Source of the DNA: SZAS-18 sp038322235
GTDB lineage: Bacteria; Verrucomicrobiota; Verrucomicrobiia; Chthoniobacterales; SZAS-18
NCBI GenBank assembly: GCA_038322235.1
Contig: JBBQFQ010000012.1
Location: forward strand, 40,702-104,701
Reading direction: 5' to 3'
Length of the DNA: 64,000 nucleotides
In this document: positions 63,661-64,000 of the stretch, in pieces
Position numbering within the stretch: position 1 is the first letter of the stretch
Layout: every line of letters begins with the position of its first letter
The notes under the pieces: model-generated
The model's database searches: none
What the model was told of the DNA's origin: nothing
Seen by the model: the letters and a program-made list of their open reading frames with translations, nothing else
Translations under genes and position numbers: made by a program

Positions 63661-63925
63661 AGTCGGCCATTCCGGCAGCCCACTTCGGTCCGCCGCCGCT
63701 GAGTTCAAATGCCCCCACCGTTCTCTTCAGGCTTCCCGGGTGCGGATCAAAACGCTCGACCGTTGCCGGGCCGTCATTGCCTCGAAACCCCAAAACCCGA
63801 AACTCGCCACGCCGGGCGCAGCCAGTCGGCCACCCAGGCCAGCGGCACGGCCGTTCGGACCCCCCTATAGGAATGCCCTGAGGTCTATTTCTGGCCGAGT
63901 CCTTTTCTTCTTCCGCCTCCTGCCC

Positions 63926-64000
63926 CTACCGATCCAACGGGCTCACCACGCCCAGCCCGGGTCGATTCATCACGTGGGTATAGATCTGAGTCGTGCGCAC
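63926..64000 (-). CDS. C-terminal end of an integron-type tyrosine recombinase (runs off the window)
   Basis: The minus strand from the window edge to the TAG at 63926-63928 reads 24 codons containing TTQIYTHVMNRPGLGVVSPLD. This matches the C-terminal end of integron integrases (IntI1 has TTMIYTHVL followed by GVRSPLD). The Tyr in QIYTHV is the recombinase nucleophile. Everything upstream, including the other catalytic residues and the IntI-specific insert, lies outside the window. It could also be a related XerC/D-like or phage-type recombinase. The 265 bp between this gene and the tandem repeat show no attC core sites that I can find. Confidence 0.75.
   Translation of the reverse strand: MRTTQIYTHVMNRPGLGVVSPLDR

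Noticed and set aside
62542..63793. Long minus-strand open frames of 337 and 388 codons across the tandem repeat
   Set aside because: They arise because the 22-bp repeat has no stop in any minus frame. They run antisense into the PEP-CTERM gene and lack a start signal, so no gene is called.
62923..63925. Repeats as integron attC sites
   Set aside because: attC sites are longer, imperfectly palindromic and end in GTTRRRY; none of this is seen.

Overview
The window looks like a piece of a high-GC chromosome from the PVC superphylum, most likely Verrucomicrobiota. This is inferred from gene content, not from a database match. The main markers are a double-length UvrA (1929 aa, four ATPase cassettes, as in Chlamydia), lysine/alanine-rich histone H1-like sequences (one free-standing, one fused to pyruvate phosphate dikinase), a PEP-CTERM exported protein, a Tat-exported DUF1501/DUF1800 pair and a fused SecDF. 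Most genes are housekeeping and intact.

Layout. 1-4.1 kb: a truncated TraB/GumN protein, a TPR protein, RNase PH and a protease-dead HtrA/PDZ protein. 4.2-7.2 kb (minus): inositol monophosphatase, ispF, cysS, a YciI-like protein and the PDZ gene, closely spaced. 7.4 kb: an H1-like protein with a strong terminator. 7.7-12.8 kb (minus): mutY-trpB-yicC-gmk-coaC-coaB, with coaBC split into two genes. 12.9-20.4 kb (plus): RNase HIII, an HU-family protein and the giant uvrA. 20.4-28.5 kb: aldo/keto reductase, TPR and peptidoglycan-binding proteins, tRNA-Val, nucleoside hydrolase, hpt-moaD, an M16 peptidase and a class A beta-lactamase-like hydrolase.

28.6-36.5 kb is the most distinctive block: a probable outer-membrane barrel, a 1496-aa protein with ten CXXCH heme motifs plus a C-terminal LVIVD-type propeller, a one-cluster ferredoxin and an anchored OmpA-like protein. 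Together they resemble a porin-cytochrome electron conduit, with an architecture I do not recognise as a described system.

36.5-37.3 kb holds no convincing gene. 37.3-46.4 kb: a MIP channel with an altered second NPA motif, a Nat-like ABC exporter, a yqjD-yqjE-yqjK-like operon, infA, a release-factor-like protein without GGQ, aidB, a glycosyltransferase, tRNA-Ser and prmA. 46.6-53.4 kb: two coiled-coil membrane proteins, gatCA, a GNAT enzyme, a zinc-ribbon membrane protein and ppdK. 53.6-60.5 kb: a small hypothetical gene, secDF, a short-chain dehydrogenase and the DUF1501/DUF1800 pair.

The last 3.5 kb is accessory in character. It has short dispersed repeats on both sides of a frameshifted metallo-beta-lactamase-fold gene, a PEP-CTERM protein, 34 copies of a 22-bp tandem repeat in perfect register, and, at the edge, the C-terminal 24 codons of what looks like an integron-type tyrosine recombinase reading in from beyond the window.
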